Position numbers and translations under genes: made by a program. Source: Xanthomonas indica (lineage in GTDB: Bacteria > Pseudomonadota > Gammaproteobacteria > Xanthomonadales > Xanthomonadaceae). Taken from it: a stretch of DNA of 64,000 nt. The notes below the pieces were generated by a model, which was not told where the DNA came from, ran no database searches, and worked only from the letters and a program-made list of their open reading frames with translations. Each line of letters starts with the position of its first letter. Position 1 is the first letter of the stretch. Location: assembly GCF_040529045.1 (NCBI RefSeq), contig NZ_CP131914.1:790501-854500 (forward strand), read 5' to 3'. Of the stretch, positions 19,569 through 28,775 are shown piece after piece.

Positions 19569-22500
19569 ATGGATAGGTTCCAGACGTTCTCCCGGCTGCG
19601 CGCAGGACTGGCGCTGTTGGCCCTCGGATATGCAGCCACCGCCGTTGCGGACGAATTGCGGTACGACCAGAGGTACGTCGAGCGCATCAAGCAATCGCAG
19701 GAAATCGGACGCTTGAGCGTCGATTCTTTCGGCGAGCAGGTCAGCCTGAAGAACGGCAGCGTGGTGTTCAACTGGACGGACATCGACATCCCCGGCAACA
19801 GCAAGCTGCCGGTCCGTCTGCAGCGCACGCACGTCGTGGAAGACGACGGTGCGGGGCGCAGTGGAAAGCTCGACGGTTTCGGCGTTGGCGGTTCGTTCGA
19901 TGTGCCGTACCTGATGGGTGTGTTCAGCACGAACGGCTGGCAGGTGTACGGCAATAGCCCGAATAGTCGCTGCAGTCAGCCCGCAGAACCACCGAGCTAT
20001 ACCATCCCCGCCCGGGACTATTGGTCAGGCAACAATCTGCACATCCCGGGGTCGGGCGATCGCCAGATGCTCATGGGTCCTTCGACGCAGTTGCCGGCAC
20101 CGAACAACGGCGCAAGCTATCCCTGGATCACCAAGGATTTTTGGCGCTTCTCCTGCCTGGCGAGTACCAAGAACGGCTATCCGGGCGAAGGATTCGTGGC
20201 GCTGTCGCCGGAAGGCGACAAATACTATTTCGACTGGGTGGTCAGCAAGACCCACCCATCCATCTCCAAGCGGATGGGGAACTACTCCGCAAGCGCGTCG
20301 ATGTCGCGTCTAGCAGTGTTTTTCCTGGCCACACGGGTCGAGGATCGCTTCGGCAATTGGGTTACCTACACCTACAACGGCGACCAGTTGTCGCGGATCG
20401 ACGCCAGCGATGGCCGCTACATTCGGGTGACCGGAACTTCCGGTGCCAACATCACGTCGGTCGAATCCAGCATCGGCAACTGGACCTATTCGTACGGCGA
20501 CAAGTCGTTGACGGTGACGCAACCGGATAATGCCCAGTCGCGCTACGTGCAGAGCGGCGACATGATCATTACGCCGACGCCTGCCTTGCCGCTCTATCAA
20601 GATCCTCCGCGCTGCCCGGCGCCGGAGATGTCGACCGGCAACTTTACCTACGCCGTCACGTTGCCCAGCAATGCCACGGCAACCTATGCGTTCTCGGTGA
20701 AGCGGCATTTCCGCCACAACATCCCCAAGCAGTGCAACAGCTTCATGGATGCGGCCGGTCCGAGTACCAGCTATCAGTACCTGACCATCCCCAACTTCTC
20801 GGACAACTTCACCCTGGTCAGCAAGTCGATCAGCGGCCCTGGCTTGCCATCGATGCAGTGGTCGTATACCTACGGCATCGGTGCTGGCGGGCTGGCCTTT
20901 GCGGAAACCTGTCAGCGACCCAACCTGCCGCCGACCGCTTGCAGAAAGTCAATGCAGACCGAGGTGCGCGGTCCTGAAAACGACTTCAAGCGCTACACCT
21001 TCGGTGCCTGGTACAACTTGAACGAAGGGCTGGATCTGGGTGTGGAAGACGGTTCGTACACCAGCAGTTCGTCTGGGGATACCGTGAATATCCTCAGCGC
21101 GAGTGTGAACGACTACGTCACCAGCGATGAGGTCGCCAATCAGCCGTTTCCGAATTTCGTCGGTTCTGGGCATGGATCGAACGAAGACGACGTCTCCATT
21201 GCGGGGCTCAGGCCGCTCAAGCGCACCACCATCACCCAGGATGGCGGCACCTTCCAGATGGCGGTGAACAGCTTCGACGTGTTCGCACGCCCCACCAGCG
21301 TGACCCGCTCCAGTGCGTTCAATACTCGCACGGAGGCCACCGCGTACTACGACAACCTCAACCTGTGGGTCATCGGTCAGGTCGCGTCCGTGACAAAGAC
21401 GGCACCCGGCGATTCACAGGAGATGTCCGCCAACACGTACGACGCTGCGACCGCGCTGCCGACGCGTTTCTCGCGGTTCGGCAAGACCATCCAGACGGTT
21501 GCTTACAATGGCGACGGAACGGTGGCGAAGGTCACCGACGGAAATGGCAATGCCACCAGCCTCAGCGGCTGGAAACGCGGCATGCCGCAGGGCATCACCT
21601 ATGCGGACGGCACTAGCGACACGGCCGTCATCGATGACCGTGGCCTGATTAGCTCGGCGACCGACGAAAACGGGTACGCGACCAGCTACGCCTACGATGC
21701 CATGGGGCGATTGACCAACATCGCTTATCCCAGCGGCGATACCGTCGCCTGGGCGTCGACGGGCCTGGCGTTCGAGCAGGTGAACGCCACCGAATTCGGT
21801 CTGCCTGCAGGGCATTGGCGGCATACGGTGTCAACTGGCAACGCCAGGAAGGTCACCTACCTCGATGGCCTGTGGCGGCCGGTGCTGACCCAGGAGTACG
21901 ACGCAGCGAACGCGGGCGCCACCCAGCGGTTCAGCCGGTTTAGCTACGACCATCAGGGGCACACCTTATTCGCCTCCTACCCGGGCACGTCCGATCAACT
22001 GTCGACCGGCACGTGGACGCAGTACGACGCGCTCGGCCGGACCACGTCGGTGTCCCAGGACTCCGAACAGGGCCTGCTGACGACGAAGACGGAGTACCTG
22101 ACTGGTAACCAGATGCGCGTGACCAATCCGCGGGGCAACCAGACCCTGTCCGGCTATCAGGTCTTCGACCGCCCAGGCTACGACGCGCCGGTCTGGTTCC
22201 AGCATCCGGAGGGCGCCACCACCGAGATCAATCGCGACATCTTCGGCAAGCCGCTGTCCATCCGCCGCCGTGACGCCAACGGCACCGTGTCGGTCACTCG
22301 CAGCTACGTCTACGACACCTACCAGCAACTGTGCAAGACGGTGGAACCGGAAACCGGTGCCACCGCCAATGGCTATGACGCTGCTGGCAACCTGGTGTGG
22401 AGCGCGGCTGGCCTGTCGCTGTCCAGTACCACGTCGTGCGATGCGGATTCGGCCTTCGCTTCCGGCCGCCGGGTCGACCGCAGCTATGACGTGCGCAATC

Positions 22501-23774
22501 GGATCAAGGCGCTGAGCTTCCCGGATGGCAACGGCAACCAGGCCTGGAGCTACTGGCCGGATGGGGCGGTCAAGCAGATCACCACCACCAACAACGGTGT
22601 CGCCACCTACAACAGCTACGCCTACAACAAGCGCCGCTTGCTGATCGCGGAGAGCCAGGGCCAGGCCGATGGCGAGACCTGGGCGCTGGGTTACGCCTAC
22701 GATGCCAGCGGCAACCTGGCCGCGCATCGCTATCCGTCCGGGCAAACGGTGGACTATGCACCCAATGCCCTGGGCCAACCGACCCAGGCCGGCAGCTATG
22801 CCACCGGCGTGAGCTACTACCCGAACGGCGCGATCAAGCAGTTCACCTACGGCAACGGTATCGTCCACACGATGACGCAGAACGCGCGTCAGTTGCCGGA
22901 TACCAGCCAGGATGCCTACGGCGGCACGGCGTTCCTCAGCGATGGCTACGACTACGACGCCAATGGCAATGTCGCAGGTATTAGCGACGGCGCCACGGGC
23001 CGCAACCAGCGCGGCAACCGCACCATGACCTATGACGGCATGGATCGGCTGACCAAGGCCGAGTCGCCGATGTTTGGCACTGCCACCTACAGCTACGACG
23101 TCCTCGACAACCTGACCCACGTCGTCGCGCCGGGCCGCGATCACTACTACTGCTACGACAGCAATTGGCAGCTCACCAACGTCAAGACCGGCAGTTGCGG
23201 CGGCAGCACGGTCATCGGCATGAGCTACGACCCGCAGGGCAACCTCAGCAACAAGAACGGCCAGGCCTTCGTCTTCGACTACGGTAACCGCCTGCGCCAG
23301 GCGACCGGCAAGGAGACCTACCGCTACGACGGCAACGGCCGTCGCACGTTGGCGCTGCAGAGCGCCGGCAACATCGGCTCGCTGTACGACCAGTCCGGGG
23401 CGTTGCGCTTCCAGAAGAACCAGCGCCAGTCCAAGTCCACCGACTACATCCTGCTTGGCGGCAGCCTGGTTGCCGAAGCCGACTGGCCGTTGGGACAGGC
23501 GCTCTCGGTCAAGGACTACGTCAACTGGAACCCGGTCTCCGGCGCAACCCGCTACGTGGTGGAAGAGAGCGTGGATGGCGTTACCTGGACCTCGGTGTAC
23601 GACGGCAACCAGGCGAACTGGACCTCCTTGGCCAGGCCGGCGGGCACCTACTCATATCGCGTGACGGCATGCACGGCGGACGGTAACTGCACTGCGGCGT
23701 CGAACGTGACGCATGACCAGCGGCCTGCAGTGGATATCGTGCCGTTGCTGTATCAGCTGCTGTTGAACGGCTAA
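19569..23774 (+). CDS. secreted YD/RHS-repeat shell protein without core domain
   Basis: 1,401 residues. A signal peptide (about 1-27, ending AVA) is followed by the usual start of xanthomonad RHS-repeat proteins (FGEQVSLKNGSVVF, then GNSKLPVRLQRT). From about residue 560 to 1300 there are many YD repeats (YDAMGRLTNIAYPSGD, YDGMDRLTKAES, YRYDGNGRRTLALQ), which form a spiralling beta-shell. The chain then runs TDYILLGGSLVAEAD and, instead of the expected RHS core (HTDGLGS and so on), ends in an about 85-residue fibronectin-III-like domain (NWNPVSGATRYVVEES onward). The missing core is found as a separate gene at 24737. The protein probably acts outside the cell; partner and target are unknown. 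The start is the ATG giving the signal peptide; the ribosome site is weak. Confidence 0.85.
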   Translation: MDRFQTFSRLRAGLALLALGYAATAVADELRYDQRYVERIKQSQEIGRLSVDSFGEQVSLKNGSVVFNWTDIDIPGNSKLPVRLQRTHVVEDDGAGRSGKLDGFGVGGSFDVPYLMGVFSTNGWQVYGNSPNSRCSQPAEPPSYTIPARDYWSGNNLHIPGSGDRQMLMGPSTQLPAPNNGASYPWITKDFWRFSCLASTKNGYPGEGFVALSPEGDKYYFDWVVSKTHPSISKRMGNYSASASMSRLAVFFLATRVEDRFGNWVTYTYNGDQLSRIDASDGRYIRVTGTSGANITSVESSIGNWTYSYGDKSLTVTQPDNAQSRYVQSGDMIITPTPALPLYQDPPRCPAPEMSTGNFTYAVTLPSNATATYAFSVKRHFRHNIPKQCNSFMDAAGPSTSYQYLTIPNFSDNFTLVSKSISGPGLPSMQWSYTYGIGAGGLAFAETCQRPNLPPTACRKSMQTEVRGPENDFKRYTFGAWYNLNEGLDLGVEDGSYTSSSSGDTVNILSASVNDYVTSDEVANQPFPNFVGSGHGSNEDDVSIAGLRPLKRTTITQDGGTFQMAVNSFDVFARPTSVTRSSAFNTRTEATAYYDNLNLWVIGQVASVTKTAPGDSQEMSANTYDAATALPTRFSRFGKTIQTVAYNGDGTVAKVTDGNGNATSLSGWKRGMPQGITYADGTSDTAVIDDRGLISSATDENGYATSYAYDAMGRLTNIAYPSGDTVAWASTGLAFEQVNATEFGLPAGHWRHTVSTGNARKVTYLDGLWRPVLTQEYDAANAGATQRFSRFSYDHQGHTLFASYPGTSDQLSTGTWTQYDALGRTTSVSQDSEQGLLTTKTEYLTGNQMRVTNPRGNQTLSGYQVFDRPGYDAPVWFQHPEGATTEINRDIFGKPLSIRRRDANGTVSVTRSYVYDTYQQLCKTVEPETGATANGYDAAGNLVWSAAGLSLSSTTSCDADSAFASGRRVDRSYDVRNRIKALSFPDGNGNQAWSYWPDGAVKQITTTNNGVATYNSYAYNKRRLLIAESQGQADGETWALGYAYDASGNLAAHRYPSGQTVDYAPNALGQPTQAGSYATGVSYYPNGAIKQFTYGNGIVHTMTQNARQLPDTSQDAYGGTAFLSDGYDYDANGNVAGISDGATGRNQRGNRTMTYDGMDRLTKAESPMFGTATYSYDVLDNLTHVVAPGRDHYYCYDSNWQLTNVKTGSCGGSTVIGMSYDPQGNLSNKNGQAFVFDYGNRLRQATGKETYRYDGNGRRTLALQSAGNIGSLYDQSGALRFQKNQRQSKSTDYILLGGSLVAEADWPLGQALSVKDYVNWNPVSGATRYVVEESVDGVTWTSVYDGNQANWTSLARPAGTYSYRVTACTADGNCTAASNVTHDQRPAVDIVPLLYQLLLNG

Positions 23775-23867
23775 GTCCAGCCGGCGGCGGTTGGAGCCCT
23801 TTGCTGCCGCGGCGAAGGGCTATAGGCGGTAAAAAACGACAATAACGGATCAAAAAAGGGGGATGAA

Positions 23868-24212
23868 ATGAGCTTCAAGATAATGGGGTTGCTGTTGGCG
23901 ATTGCAGCATCATGCTTTTCTTGCGAGGCGGTCGCTGCCATGCAAGTGGTCTGGACTGGGAAAATCACCTACGTCGAGAATGGCTGGTACGGCGAAGGCA
24001 TGGTGATTCATACCTCCAACGATGGACCATCCGGGTGTTCGGCCCCCCTGAACGACTTCGCGATCGACAAGGATCATCCATCGTACAAAGAGTTGACGGC
24101 GATGGCGCTGGCTGCATACACCAGTAATTCGGACGTCGAACTCCTGGTCGACTCGGGCGTCTGCCTTTTCGGTAATCGCACCAAAGTCATTTCAATACGG
24201 CTGAAGAAATAA
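23868..24212 (+). CDS. small secreted protein, island family copy 1
   Basis: 114 residues with a signal peptide (about 1-24) and a mature part of about 90 residues containing three cysteines. A strong ribosome site (GGGGGATG) precedes the ATG at 23868. The mature region (TGKITYVENGWYGEG, then one Cys, then ELTAMALAAYTSNSD and a Cys before VISIRLKK) has the same layout as the next gene, so the two are paralogues. The fold pattern, a central helix followed by Cys-linked strands, loosely recalls B-subunit-like (SubB-type) small proteins, but this is a guess. It lies directly behind the YD-repeat gene and may be a former or present immunity or accessory factor. Confidence 0.65.
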   Translation: MSFKIMGLLLAIAASCFSCEAVAAMQVVWTGKITYVENGWYGEGMVIHTSNDGPSGCSAPLNDFAIDKDHPSYKELTAMALAAYTSNSDVELLVDSGVCLFGNRTKVISIRLKK

Positions 24213-24279
24213 GAGATTACGATGAGGTCACGCTCATTTGCATGGCGAACATCGATCCAATTTCAGGAAGAGAAGCAAT

Positions 24280-24591
24280 ATGAAATGTGAAAGAGGCTTG
24301 CTGTTGATGCTCGCTTTGCTGAGTTGGCACGCATCGGCAAACGAATCGATGCAGAACCTCGACGTCGTGAAGTTGGGCACTTACCAAGCCCATACCGACC
24401 ATTTCGTCTGGCTGTCGGAAACGCCAGCGGAATGCAAGGCAGCCGTACCGGGAAATGCTGTCTTGCATTTTCAAGACGATCAACCGGGTGGCAAGGCACT
24501 GCTGGCCGTCTTGATGACGGCGTTGACGAACAAGCGCAAGGTCGATGTGCAGAGCAATGGCTGCGACATCGTCGAGATCTACTTGAAGTAA
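24280..24591 (+). CDS. small secreted protein, island family copy 2
   Basis: 103 residues with a signal peptide (about 1-20, ending SANE) and two Cys in the mature part. ATG 24280 is preceded by AGGAAGAG. The C-terminal half (GKALLAVLMTALTNKRKVD, Cys, IVEIYLK) matches the layout of the neighbouring 114-residue protein at 23868-24212: conserved Cys, a helix of small residues, a V-rich strand, a second Cys and a terminal I-x-LK. No function is known. The position between an Rhs shell gene and an Rhs toxin gene suggests an accessory or immunity role. Confidence 0.65.
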   Translation: MKCERGLLLMLALLSWHASANESMQNLDVVKLGTYQAHTDHFVWLSETPAECKAAVPGNAVLHFQDDQPGGKALLAVLMTALTNKRKVDVQSNGCDIVEIYLK

Positions 24592-24736
24592 GCCTGCTCT
24601 GACGGAGTCTACGCCGTAGGTTTCGTTGGGTACGTTGCACCGTAATGTTGATATGGGAAGCGTTGTCGATTCGACGTCCATGAGAAAAGTCGACTCTACA
24701 TCGTACATCTATGGTTCCAACTCGCAAGGACGAGTG

Positions 24737-25672
24737 ATGTCAAATTTCCAGGGGATTCGTGCGGTGATGCGCCTGATGGCTGCTACCGTGCTTTCATTGT
24801 TCGTCGCTTTTGGCGCGTTGGCGCAGACGGTCCGCTATATTCATACAGACGGATTAGGATCTTTGGTGTTGGCCACGGACAAAGATAGAAACATCATAGA
24901 GCGTAGTGAGTATGAGCCATATGGATACCTTTTGAATCGCCCTGCGATAGATGGACCGGGTTATACGGGGCATGTCACAGATGTCTCGACAACATTCACA
25001 TACATGCAGCAACGGTATTATGATCCCTTGCTTGGAAGGATGCTTAGTGTGGATCCCATAACTGTTAATCAGAGCAAAGATCTGAGACAGTTCGGCCGTT
25101 ATAACTATTCTTATGGAAACCCTTATAAGTTTATCGATCCAGATGGGCGGATCGTGAAGCTTGCAGATCTTAAAGACAAGAAAGCTATAGAGGGTATGAT
25201 TCGAAGCAGGAGTGCTGGAAAATTCAAGTTTGACAAAGATGGAAAATTAAAGCAAAGCAAGTCATCAGCAAACCAAAAAGGACGTTCTACTTATTATCAA
25301 AGTAAGCTAAATGCAGCAATCGACAGCAGTGAGACAATTACAGTTGGCATAAATTCGACATTCACTGACCCAATGAGCGGGAATCAAGAGGACGTGGACA
25401 GCGCCGCTGGTGGAGGTGTAACTGTAGGTAGAACACACGGCGGTGATCAAGAGGTAACAATTTCAGGAAATCCTTTGAATTCTCTAAAGGACACCTCTGG
25501 AGCGCAGCTTCGTGACGATCCGGCAGACATTCTGATGCACGAGATGGTGGGGCATGCGATACCTCACGTTGTGGGATCTGATACCGGAAATGCAGTGGAT
25601 AATGAAAACAAAGCGCGTAGTGAGATTCCCGGGAGCGGGATACGCGCTGCCGAGCCATGGCACGGAGAGTAA
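24737..25672 (+). CDS. secreted RHS-core protein with HExxxH metalloprotease tip (toxin)
   Basis: 311 residues from ATG 24737 (upstream AAGGACGAG; an in-frame ATG at 24626 is less likely because it would bury the signal peptide). A signal peptide (about 1-31, ending GALAQ) is followed by the RHS-associated core (YIHTDGLGSLVLATD, YEPYGYLLNRP, YMQQRYYDPLLGRMLSVDP, YSYGNPYKFIDPDGR; about residues 32-137). After DPDGR, the normal toxin junction, come about 170 variable residues with a zinc-protease-like motif H268-E269-x3-H273 (LMHEMVGHAIP) and GNAVDNENKAR. This resembles the HE(L/M)(I/V)GHA motif of M91-type Rhs protease toxins. GC content is far below that of the chromosome. An own signal peptide on an Rhs tip is unusual. 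The likely target is extracytoplasmic; the next gene is the presumed immunity protein. Confidence 0.75.
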   Translation: MSNFQGIRAVMRLMAATVLSLFVAFGALAQTVRYIHTDGLGSLVLATDKDRNIIERSEYEPYGYLLNRPAIDGPGYTGHVTDVSTTFTYMQQRYYDPLLGRMLSVDPITVNQSKDLRQFGRYNYSYGNPYKFIDPDGRIVKLADLKDKKAIEGMIRSRSAGKFKFDKDGKLKQSKSSANQKGRSTYYQSKLNAAIDSSETITVGINSTFTDPMSGNQEDVDSAAGGGVTVGRTHGGDQEVTISGNPLNSLKDTSGAQLRDDPADILMHEMVGHAIPHVVGSDTGNAVDNENKARSEIPGSGIRAAEPWHGE

Positions 25673-25677
25673 TTCAT

Positions 25678-26046
25678 ATGAAGCTCAAAATCGGCGTGCT
25701 GTTGCTATTTTTTGTCCTTCCAATCACTGGCATTTGTAATTATCAAAAGGAAATGGATCTGCAAGAAAAGGCTGCTCAATCTGAGTTGGTTGTGATCGCG
25801 CGGGTTGATTCAATATATGAAGCTGGATGTAAAGTTAACTTTATCTGCGCAAGACTCCACGTAGAAAAATTTTTAAAAGGTTCAGCTGAGGGTGATCTGC
25901 AATTTGCATTTCACGGTCCTTTGGCAGAACTTAACTCCACATGCTGTAAAAGTGGAAAATATTATCTTGTTTTTCTAAAAAAACTAGATAGTTCGAATTG
26001 GGCTTCGGTAAATGGACCATTTGGCGTCTATGACTTACCAGAATAA
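25678..26046 (+). CDS. small secreted TIMP/NTR-like protein, presumed immunity factor
   Basis: 122 residues starting 6 bases after the toxin stop (GGAGAG is the ribosome site). Signal peptide about residues 1-19; the mature chain would begin at or next to Cys20. The mature region (SELVVIARVDSIY, then LHVEKFLKGSAEGDLQFAF, Cys pair 89-90, KYYLVFLKK) follows the pattern of bacterial TIMP/NTR-like proteins, in which a strand A(D/E)LVVxAKV, an FxVEKxLKG strand and a GxxYLVF strand build an OB-fold barrel. Metazoan TIMPs inhibit zinc proteases through an N-terminal Cys. Next to an HExxxH toxin, an inhibitor role is attractive but inferred. AT-rich like the toxin. Confidence 0.65.
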   Translation: MKLKIGVLLLFFVLPITGICNYQKEMDLQEKAAQSELVVIARVDSIYEAGCKVNFICARLHVEKFLKGSAEGDLQFAFHGPLAELNSTCCKSGKYYLVFLKKLDSSNWASVNGPFGVYDLPE

Positions 26047-26312
26047 GGTGTGGTTATGGCCGATTTAGAATAGAAATTCTAATCCGCATGTAAATTAATA
26101 TAATTAATTTTGGCTTGGTGCCATATTTTACCGGTGTTCAGTGTTCGCTGGGCCGTTAGAATTTGCCAAGGGCGCCAATAGAGCAGTAGAGATGGCTAAG
26201 CTTAGCCGTGCAAATTCCCCGATGCATGTATGTTGAGCAATGTCGCCGCTTGCGCGTCGACAAAACGCAAGCTAAGGTCGAGGCCACTCACATCTCAGGC
26301 AATTGAATACCT

Positions 26313-28454
26313 GTGCCAAATTGCCTAGCAGCCTCACTCACCCTAAACCTCGCCCTGATCACCGCCGCCCATGCCGACGAAGGCATGTGGATCCCATCGC
26401 AGATGCCGGAGTTAGCCAAGCCCTTGCGTGAGGCGGGATTCCAGGGCGATCCAAGCACGCTCGCGGAAGTGGTCCAGCCACCGTTGAGCGCAGTGGTGAA
26501 GATTGGGGGCGGGACCGGGGCGTTCGTGTCCGGGGACGGGTTGTTGTTGACCAATCACCACGTCGCCTACGGGGTGATCCAGTACAACACCTCGGTCAAG
26601 GAGAACCTGATCGAGAACGGATTCATCGCGCGGGATCGCGCCGACGAGCGTGCGGCCAATCCGGATTTCCGGGTGCTGGTGACGGTGGGCTTCGACAAGG
26701 TCACCGATCAGGTGCTGGGGCCGGCCAGGGGCAAGACCGGGCGGGCCTACTACGATGCGGTGGATGTGGCGAGCAAGCGTATCGTCGCCGTCTGCGAGCG
26801 CGAGGCCGGGGTGCGCTGCAGCGTGGCCAACATGTATTACGGCACCGATTTCTACCGGATCCGCCAGCTGGAACTGCGCGACGTGCGCCTGGTGTATGCG
26901 CCGCCGCGGGCGATCGGCAACTACGGCGACGAGATCGACAACTTCATGTGGCCGCGGCACAGCGGCGATTTCACCTTGCTGCGCGCCTACGTGGGCAAGG
27001 ACGGCAAGCCGGCGGACTACAGCGCCGATAACGTGCCCTACCAGCCGCCGGCGCATCTGCAGATCGCCGCCGATGGGCCGAAGGCCGGCGATTTCGCGAT
27101 GCTGGCCGGTTACCCAGGCATCACCTATCGGCACCGCACGGCGGCCGAGTTCGCCGAGCAGGTGGAGGCGACGTTGCCGCAGCGGGTGGCGGTGCTGGAC
27201 CAGTTGATCGGGGTGATCGAGGCGGCCGGCAAGACCGATGCGGAGGCACGCACGCGCTATGCGTCGCAGCTGCAGTCGCTGAAGAACAACCGCAAGCGGG
27301 CCGCTGGCGAACTGGAAGGGCTGCAGCGCAGCGATGCGGTGCGGCTACGCGCCGAGGACGAGCGCGGCATGCTCGCGGCCACGCACGGCAGCGACGCGCG
27401 CGATATCGCGGCGCTGCAGAAGGTGCTCGGCCAGGCTTCGGCATTGCGCGAGCGCGATCTGCTGCTGGGGTTGATCGCCACGCAGACCCAGGCGCTGCGT
27501 TCGGCGCTGACGCTGGAGCGGCTGCGGCTGGAAGCGGGCAAGCCGGACGATCAACGCGAGAGCGGCTATCAGCAGCGCGATCTGGCGCTGATCGAGGGCA
27601 TGCTCAAGCAGGTGCAGCGTCGCTATTCGTCGGCCGTGGAGAAGGCGCTTCTGACGACGCTGCTGACCCGCTACCAGCAGCTGCCGGAGGCGCAGCGGGT
27701 GCCGGAGTTCGATGCGGCGTTCGGGCGGACCCCGGCGCAATTGCAGACGGTGCTGGACAAGGCGTATGCCGGCACCGCGCTGGGCACCGAGGCCGAGCGC
27801 CTGTCCCGCTTCGCTGCCGCGCGCGAAGGCAAGGCGCCTGCGGCCGATCCGTTGCTGGCGCTGGCCGCCAAGCTGGTGCCGGCGCAGCTGCGGCTGGACG
27901 ACGCGCGCAAGGCGCGCGAGGGCGAGCAGTTGCGGCTGCGCCCGGCCTACATGCGTGCGCTGTTCGCCTGGCGCAAGCAGCAGGGCCGTGCAGTGTATCC
28001 GGACGCCAACAGCACGCTGCGGATCAGCTATGGCCGTGTGGAGCCGCTGGCGCCGCGCGATGCGGTGAGCTTCGCGCCGCTGACCACGGTGGCTGGCATC
28101 GTCGAGAAGAACACCGGCAAGGAACCGTTCGATGCGCCCAAGCCGCTGCTGGCGGCGATCGCCAAGGGCGATTTCGGCAGCACCGTCGATCCGCAGTCGA
28201 AGACGCAGCCGGTGAACTTCCTGACCAACCTGGACACCACCGGCGGCAACTCCGGCTCGCCGGTGCTCAATGCGCGCGGTGAGCTGATCGGGCTGAACTT
28301 CGACAGCAACTGGGAAGCGGTCAGCGCCAGCTGGTGGTACGACCCGCGCTACAAGCGCGCGATCCATGTGGACATGCGCTACCTGCGCTGGCTGATGGCC
28401 AAGGTGTATCCGGCGCCGCAATTGCTGAAGGAGTTGAACGTTCCGCAGGAGTGA
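26313..28454 (+). CDS. S46 family dipeptidyl peptidase (DPP7/DPP11 type)
   Basis: 713 residues. S46 enzymes are periplasmic exopeptidases releasing dipeptides from oligopeptide N-termini. The start of the mature enzyme (DEGMWIPSQMPELAKPL), the catalytic histidine region TNHHVAYG (His82/His83) and the serine motif GGNSGSPV (Ser647) are all present, with the usual FDSNWEAVSASWWYDP near the end. The family length (about 700) is matched. The GTG at 26313 is the only start between an in-frame TGA at 26304 and the mature sequence. The resulting leader MPNCLAASLTLNLALITAAHA lacks basic residues, which is odd and may mark a damaged 5' end at the border of the toxin island. Substrate preference cannot be told. 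Confidence 0.9.
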   Translation: MPNCLAASLTLNLALITAAHADEGMWIPSQMPELAKPLREAGFQGDPSTLAEVVQPPLSAVVKIGGGTGAFVSGDGLLLTNHHVAYGVIQYNTSVKENLIENGFIARDRADERAANPDFRVLVTVGFDKVTDQVLGPARGKTGRAYYDAVDVASKRIVAVCEREAGVRCSVANMYYGTDFYRIRQLELRDVRLVYAPPRAIGNYGDEIDNFMWPRHSGDFTLLRAYVGKDGKPADYSADNVPYQPPAHLQIAADGPKAGDFAMLAGYPGITYRHRTAAEFAEQVEATLPQRVAVLDQLIGVIEAAGKTDAEARTRYASQLQSLKNNRKRAAGELEGLQRSDAVRLRAEDERGMLAATHGSDARDIAALQKVLGQASALRERDLLLGLIATQTQALRSALTLERLRLEAGKPDDQRESGYQQRDLALIEGMLKQVQRRYSSAVEKALLTTLLTRYQQLPEAQRVPEFDAAFGRTPAQLQTVLDKAYAGTALGTEAERLSRFAAAREGKAPAADPLLALAAKLVPAQLRLDDARKAREGEQLRLRPAYMRALFAWRKQQGRAVYPDANSTLRISYGRVEPLAPRDAVSFAPLTTVAGIVEKNTGKEPFDAPKPLLAAIAKGDFGSTVDPQSKTQPVNFLTNLDTTGGNSGSPVLNARGELIGLNFDSNWEAVSASWWYDPRYKRAIHVDMRYLRWLMAKVYPAPQLLKELNVPQE

Positions 28455-28775
28455 GTGGGGCGGGTTGGGACGCATGTCGCTTGGCATTGCCTCTAGCGAA
28501 ATAGGGCATGCCCTGTGCCCTGGTGCGGCGGCGGCATCGTCCGCCGTTGCTTCGGAAGCGTGAGCCCTTAGCGCTCGCCTCGATGCATTGTGCTGTTGGA
28601 GATCAGAAAGACGATCCCGATACCGGACACGTTCATGCGTCGGGACTGAAGTCCCTCCACAATGAGCATCATGCGCTGTGGTCGGGAGACTGAAGTGACG
28701 GGTGTGGGCTGTTGCTCTTGAATGCGCCGGCCGCGGCTCACTCCGCGCCTGCGATGCAGGGCTTAGACTGACCCG
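28455..28775. other. gene-free spacer with one REP palindrome
   Basis: No supported gene. One reversed copy of the GGAGGGACTTCAGTCCC-type palindrome lies at 28638-28660. Nothing else recognisable. Confidence 0.6.
28638..28660 (-). repeat. REP palindrome, GGAGGGACTTCAGTCCC type
   Basis: Reads CGTCGGGACTGAAGTCCC plus TCCAC on the plus strand, a near-exact reverse copy of the elements at 29731 and 59701. Stem of 7 pairs around CTGAAG-type loop. Confidence 0.75.
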
